Source: Fictibacillus aquaticus (lineage in GTDB: Bacteria > Bacillota > Bacilli > Bacillales > Fictibacillaceae). From it: a stretch of DNA of 64,000 bases. Below, piece by piece: positions 60,106 to 64,000 of the stretch (within the stretch, counting starts at the first letter, position 1; every line of letters begins with the position of its first letter). The translations under genes and the position numbers were made by a program. The stretch covers positions 62,001 to 126,000 of the forward strand of contig NZ_NOII01000002.1 in the NCBI RefSeq assembly GCF_002245695.1, written 5' to 3'. The notes below the pieces were generated by a model. That model saw only the letters and a program-made list of their open reading frames with translations, did not search any database and had not been told where the DNA came from.

Positions 60106-60187
60106 TTTAAGCTGTATTTTAGTATACACGCCAGAGAATAGAATTTAAACAATTATGTTTTGTCCTATGCGGGCATTATTCAATAAA

Positions 60188-60210
60188 AAAAGACGGAACA
60201 TGCCGCCTTT
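60188..60210 (-). terminator. Terminator after the YitT-family gene
   Basis: AAAGGCGG and CCGTCTTT arms (one G-T pair) around CATGTT, then TTTT on the minus strand. Confidence 0.65.
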
Positions 60211-61072
60211 AATGAATTGGAGACTTAAACTTGCCGCCTTTTGTTTCCTGCGTATTCATAATGGTGATAAAAGCGTTATTGTCTATTTCATACACTATAT
60301 TTTTCAGCTTTGTAACTTCTAGCCGGGTAATGACGGCATAGATGACTTCTTTCTCTTCATCCGTATAGCCGCCTTTGCCTTTCAGTTTCGTCGTTCCGCG
60401 GCCAAGCCTGTCAAGGATCGCATCGGACACTTCCTCATACTGATCAGAAACAATAATGACCGCTTTTGTTTCTTCAAGCCCCTGTATGACCGTATCAATC
60501 GTCTTAAAGGCAATATAGTACGTCATGGCCGAATACATAGCTTGTTCCCAGCCAAACACAAAACCAGCCCATGAAAAAACAAAGATATTAAGAAACATGA
60601 CGATCTCTCCGATAGAAAACGGCAGCTTTTTACTCAAAAGAATTCCTAATATTTCCGCTCCATCAAGAGATCCCCCATGGCGGATTACAAGCCCGACTCC
60701 CGCGCCCAATATCACTCCACCAAATACAGTCGCAAGTATCGGCTGGTCAGTGAATGGCTCCGCACCATGAAGCATTGTCTCAATGATACCCAATCCTGCT
60801 ATGCCGATAAGTGAAGAGATGACAAACGTTTTCCCGATCTGTTTGTAGCCTGAATACATGAAAGGAAGGTTTAAAAGGAACACGAGAACAGCAAAGTTAG
60901 CGGGTGTTAGATAGTCCAAAATAAGAGATACACCGATGATTCCCCCATCAATAATCTTGTTTGGAATCAGAAATAGTTCGATCGCTGTCGCTGCGAGCCC
61001 CGCTCCAATCAGGATAAAAATAATCCGGTAGATGAAATGGGACACACTTTCTTTTTTATGCTGTTTTTTCAA
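60209..61072 (-). CDS. YitT family membrane protein (YqfU-like)
   Basis: 287 residues: five to six membrane helices in 1-190 ([40 protein letters not shown] are YitT signatures), then a cytoplasmic DUF2179 domain ([39 protein letters not shown]). Function is unsettled. It overlaps the HAD gene by 4 nt. yqfU precedes zur in B. subtilis too. Confidence 0.88.
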   Translation of the reverse strand: MKKQHKKESVSHFIYRIIFILIGAGLAATAIELFLIPNKIIDGGIIGVSLILDYLTPANFAVLVFLLNLPFMYSGYKQIGKTFVISSLIGIAGLGIIETMLHGAEPFTDQPILATVFGGVILGAGVGLVIRHGGSLDGAEILGILLSKKLPFSIGEIVMFLNIFVFSWAGFVFGWEQAMYSAMTYYIAFKTIDTVIQGLEETKAVIIVSDQYEEVSDAILDRLGRGTTKLKGKGGYTDEEKEVIYAVITRLEVTKLKNIVYEIDNNAFITIMNTQETKGGKFKSPIH

Positions 61073-61725
61073 GCTCGATCCTCCTCAATTACCCTTTCGA
61101 TGGCAGTCATCAGTTTATCTGGCGATAATATTTCATCCGCTTCAGCCAGATACTCACGGTCTAATGTCGTTTCAATCGCCCAGACTTTCATACCTGCGCG
61201 TTTAGCTGACAGGATGCCAAGCGGTGCGTTCTCAATAACGAGCCATTCATCTGGCTTATAAGTGAATTTTTCTGAAATTTTCAAGTAGGGCTCAGGTGCG
61301 GGTTTTCCTTCCGTTACATCGTCCCCTGTGATGATGGCATCAAATGAAAAGGGAAGCTGTTCAATAATCTCTTCCACAAATTCACGCCTGCTTCCAGTGG
61401 CAAGCGCAATCGATATCCCAGCCTTCTTCAAGAAAGACGCAGCGCTAACCGCCGCAGATATAAACTCATAGCGTGCATTTTGTTTAAAGTATTTTCTTTT
61501 TTCATGATAGATTCTCTCCATCTGGCTTTTCGTTAGAGACAATGAACGCAGACTGTCAATATCACCTATCGTTTTCATACCCGGCATTCCTTCTCTTTCA
61601 TAAAACAGATGCCCGTGTAGAGTATGCCCTTCTGCATGAAAAGCATGCTGCCATGCTTCTACATGATAAGGCATAGTGTCCACGATGACTCCATCCATAT
61701 CAAAACAAACTGCTTTAATCTTCAT
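61069..61725 (-). CDS. HAD-superfamily hydrolase, beta-phosphoglucomutase-like
   Basis: 218 residues from the ATG at 61725 (GGAGTG site). HAD motifs: nucleophile DMDGVIVDT near residue 9, [10 protein letters not shown] (motif II), [10 protein letters not shown] (Lys, motif III) and [17 protein letters not shown] (motif IV). Helical cap in 20-85. Could be a sugar-phosphate phosphatase or beta-PGM; the usual DS-type motif for beta-PGM reads ENAP here, so substrate is open. Confidence 0.85.
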   Translation of the reverse strand: MKIKAVCFDMDGVIVDTMPYHVEAWQHAFHAEGHTLHGHLFYEREGMPGMKTIGDIDSLRSLSLTKSQMERIYHEKRKYFKQNARYEFISAAVSAASFLKKAGISIALATGSRREFVEEIIEQLPFSFDAIITGDDVTEGKPAPEPYLKISEKFTYKPDEWLVIENAPLGILSAKRAGMKVWAIETTLDREYLAEADEILSPDKLMTAIERVIEEDRA

Positions 61726-61827
61726 TTCATCCATCACTCCATCCCACTTTATTATATAGCAATCAAGAAAGGTTTTCTCGTACAACCCGAGATGATCGGG
61801 GATGGGTTTGGCTGTAAAATAGCAAAG

Positions 61828-61856
61828 AAAAAACGCGCACCTTTGTGCGCGTTTTT
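61828..61856 (-). terminator. Terminator after the metal-binding lipoprotein gene
   Basis: AAAACGCGCAC-cttt-GTGCGCGTTTT, perfect 11-bp arms; T run on both strands. Confidence 0.85.
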
Positions 61857-61870
61857 CCAACGTAATGCTA

Positions 61871-62788
61871 TTATTGAAGACCTTTGATGATGGTTTCTGT
61901 GTTCCATTTCATCATCTCGATATACGTGTCGCCGTCTTCTCCTTTTTTGCCTAGAGAGTCAGTGAACACTTTTCCTTTAATCGGGATTCCGGTTTCTTTA
62001 GAAACAGTCTCCATGCTTCTTGGATCGACACTTGTTTCAACAAATAATCCTGGAACTTTTGTCTGACCGATGTAATCTACAACATTCTTTATTTGCTGCG
62101 GGGAACCCTGGCTGTCTGAATTGATTTCCCAGATATAGCCGGTATCCATGTTGTAAGCATTCCCGAAATATTTAAAGGCACCTTCGCTCGTAATCAAGAT
62201 ACGCTTTTCTTTCGGTATCTTTTCAAGCTCTGTTATTGTTTTTTCATGCAGTGCGTTCAGCTCTTTTATATAAGCGTCTGCGTTCTTTTTATAATACTCC
62301 TTGTTTTCGGGATCAACCTCTGATAATGCGTCTCTAATGTTCTCTACATATTTAATGCCATTCTTAATATCCAGCCACGCGTGCGGGTCCATCTGCTTTT
62401 CAAGCCCTTTTGATTCAAGATGGATCGGTTCAACTCCTTCGCTTACGCGGAAAACAGGTGCATCTTCACCTGATTTATCTGCACTCTTCATCAGTTTTTC
62501 GAACCAGGAGTTACCTTCTTCTAGATTAAGCCCATTATAGAAGACCGCGTCTGCATCTGTTGCCTTCATAACGTCTTCAGGCAGGGGATCGTATTCATGC
62601 GGGTTAGATCCAATAGGAACAAGGCTGTGAATCTCTACTTTATCCCCGCCGACATTTTTTACAAGATCATAGATAATTGAGTAAGTAGCGACAACCTCAA
62701 CTTTGTCGTTGTCACTCTTTTCACTGCTGCATGCTGATAGTAACAGTGCTGCTGCCAGCAGAATAGTGCTTCCAAGTTTTTTAATCAT
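61871..62788 (-). CDS. Metal ABC transporter substrate-binding lipoprotein (manganese type)
   Basis: 305 residues. Lipobox LLSAC (Cys20). PsaA/MntA-type metal-site motifs: His in GSNPHEYDPLP, DPHAWLD, Glu in ITSEGAFKYF and Asp in the C-terminal DSLG. The His-rich loop of zinc ZnuA proteins is missing, so manganese (or iron) is preferred. Third gene of the operon after ATPase and permease. Confidence 0.9.
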   Translation of the reverse strand: MIKKLGSTILLAAALLLSACSSEKSDNDKVEVVATYSIIYDLVKNVGGDKVEIHSLVPIGSNPHEYDPLPEDVMKATDADAVFYNGLNLEEGNSWFEKLMKSADKSGEDAPVFRVSEGVEPIHLESKGLEKQMDPHAWLDIKNGIKYVENIRDALSEVDPENKEYYKKNADAYIKELNALHEKTITELEKIPKEKRILITSEGAFKYFGNAYNMDTGYIWEINSDSQGSPQQIKNVVDYIGQTKVPGLFVETSVDPRSMETVSKETGIPIKGKVFTDSLGKKGEDGDTYIEMMKWNTETIIKGLQ

Positions 62789-62826
62789 GAAGTATCCCCC
62801 TTAGAATTTTTATGAACATAATTTTC

Positions 62827-63693
62827 CTATGACAATGAAGCGCGGTTTTTTCTCGCTTTAAATGATTTCCACAAAAGCCCCTGTGACGGTGAAAAGAAAA
62901 AAGCGGCAGCAAAGAAGAATGCTGAAACTAAAACGATCGTCGCCCCAGATGCAAGGTTATAAGTAAAACTGAAATACAGTCCGAGTACAGATGAAATGAC
63001 TCCAAATCCTGCAGCCATGTATATCATTACCCACAAACGGTTTGTGAGCAGATATGCTGTAGCAGCCGGCGTGATGAGCATGGCAACGACCAGAACGATC
63101 CCGACCGTCTGAAGTGAAGCTACCGTTACCATCGTAAGGACGACCATTAAAATATAATGGATCCACTTGTTCGGAAGCCCGTAACTCTGTGCCATTGTCG
63201 GATCAAACGTTGAAACGAGAAGTTCTTTATAAAACAAGGTAACAAGCGTTATGACAAGCAGCCCGATACTGAGCGTCATCCACATATCACTCGTTCTGAC
63301 AGCAAGCACGTTTCCAAACAGGATATGATAAAGATCTGCACTGCTCTTCATCAGCGTAATAATGATAATTCCTACGGCAAAAACGGAAGTAAACATGATT
63401 CCGATCGCCATATCATGCTTGATCCTGCTGTTCTGGCTTACGAATCCAATCCCGATAGCCGTCAGAACCCCAGTAAGCACGGCTCCAAAAAAGAAGTTCA
63501 CGCCGAACATGTAACTGATGGCAACACCAGGCAGAACAGCATGAGAGATGGCATCCCCCATCAGAGCCATTCCCCTTAAGATGATGAAACATCCGAGAAC
63601 ACCGCAGATAATGCCCACCATGACAGACGTCCACAATGCCTTCTGAAGGAACTCATATTGAAACAGCGCTTCTAAAAATGCCATAAAACTCAT
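62827..63693 (-). CDS. Metal ABC transporter permease (manganese type)
   Basis: 288 residues from the ATG at 63693, which overlaps the ATPase stop as ATGA and follows CAGGTGA. ABC-3 family with about eight helices (GCFIILRGMALMGDAISHAV, VATVASLQTVGIVLV, AAFFFSPSQGLLW). It forms the channel for the adjacent binding protein. Confidence 0.9.
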   Translation of the reverse strand: MSFMAFLEALFQYEFLQKALWTSVMVGIICGVLGCFIILRGMALMGDAISHAVLPGVAISYMFGVNFFFGAVLTGVLTAIGIGFVSQNSRIKHDMAIGIMFTSVFAVGIIIITLMKSSADLYHILFGNVLAVRTSDMWMTLSIGLLVITLVTLFYKELLVSTFDPTMAQSYGLPNKWIHYILMVVLTMVTVASLQTVGIVLVVAMLITPAATAYLLTNRLWVMIYMAAGFGVISSVLGLYFSFTYNLASGATIVLVSAFFFAAAFFFSPSQGLLWKSFKARKNRASLS

Positions 63694-64000
63694 GTGCAAT
63701 TCACCTGCCCGCTTTTATTTAAGAATGAAAACTGATTGCTGTATGCTTTAGTGATCACTTCCGGCTTCAACACGTCACTAGAGGTGCCGAAATGAATAAG
63801 TTCCTGGTTAAGCAGAAGGAGATGATCAAAATACGATTCCGCCTTACTTAGGTCGTGGTGAACGACGATAATCGTTTTTCCTTCCCGTTTAAGCTCCCTT
63901 AATATTTGAATGATGGTTTCCTCACTCGCCACATCGATTCCAACAAACGGTTCATCTAGAAGAAACAGTTCCGCTTTCTGAGCTAGAGCTCTTGCAAGGA
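63690..64000 (-). CDS. Metal ABC transporter ATP-binding protein, N-terminus outside window
   Basis: The last 102 residues are visible: the end of the signature region (LARALAQKAELFLLDEPFVG with Walker B LLDEP and the D-loop following), the switch His in VVHHDLS and a C-terminus typical of MntB/PsaB ATPases. The Walker A part lies beyond 64000. Confidence 0.9.
   Translation of the reverse strand, partial: LARALAQKAELFLLDEPFVGIDVASEETIIQILRELKREGKTIIVVHHDLSKAESYFDHLLLLNQELIHFGTSSDVLKPEVITKAYSNQFSFLNKSGQVNCT

Overview
The window looks like a chromosomal segment of a spore-former-type Bacillaceae bacterium (Bacillus/Fictibacillus-like; inferred, not proven). The evidence is classic Bacillus gene orders (an MFS gene, pbpA, pstS-C-A-B and phoU; sodA and a tRNA cluster; ispG, zur and yqfU-type genes), strong AGGAGG ribosome sites, frequent TTG/GTG starts and Bacillus-type PhoP and Zur boxes. 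About the first 31 kb is an integrated siphovirus-type prophage. The rest is host core genome.

Prophage (1 to about 31,080). The minus strand carries, in transcription order, an early replication module (25,988 down to about 18,000: excisionase-like and Xre regulators, small proteins, a replication initiator, DnaB-type helicase, SSB, dUTPase, XtrA-like and ArpU-type late regulators, a small tyrosine recombinase). It then carries a late module (16,492 down to 1: two zinc-finger miniproteins, HNH nuclease, terminases, DUF1056-like protein, portal, Clp-type prohead protease, HK97 capsid, connectors, phi13-type major tail protein, frameshifted tail chaperones, tape measure, Dit, receptor-binding and tail-tip proteins). 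Lysis genes and the other att site lie beyond the left edge. A divergent immunity region at 26,731-27,558 has four 15-bp operators between two Xre genes, plus a fifth in the Cro-like gene. Downstream of the repressor on the plus strand is lysogenic cargo: a lipoprotein, an ImmA-type protease and a coiled-coil TIR-domain protein, then the integrase and arm-type repeats beside rpmG.

The late control region (16,500-16,860) is dense. A minus-strand promoter is preceded by five 11-bp tandem repeats. Its leader runs antisense to a 25-residue hydrophobic peptide gene with a perfect ribosome site, a candidate type I toxin.

Host region. After a cysteine-free (zinc-independent type) ribosomal protein L33 come a four-gene minus-strand glycan operon (DUF4912, GH57+GT4 fusion, sugar nucleotidyltransferase fused to a degenerate phosphomannomutase domain, GH15) with a cre-like site upstream, the pst phosphate operon with a four-repeat Pho box, pbpA, an MFS permease and sodA. 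A tRNA cluster follows (Asn, Met, His, Ile2, Ser, fMet, Phe). Its distal end contains decayed tandem fMet-Phe units interrupted by a roughly 90-bp repeat. Then come DUF456, Na/Pi cotransporter, DUF1189, DUF1002 and LysM genes, ispG, small proteins, a Zur-controlled znuC-znuB-zur operon, YitT and HAD genes, and a manganese-type ABC transporter cut by the right edge.
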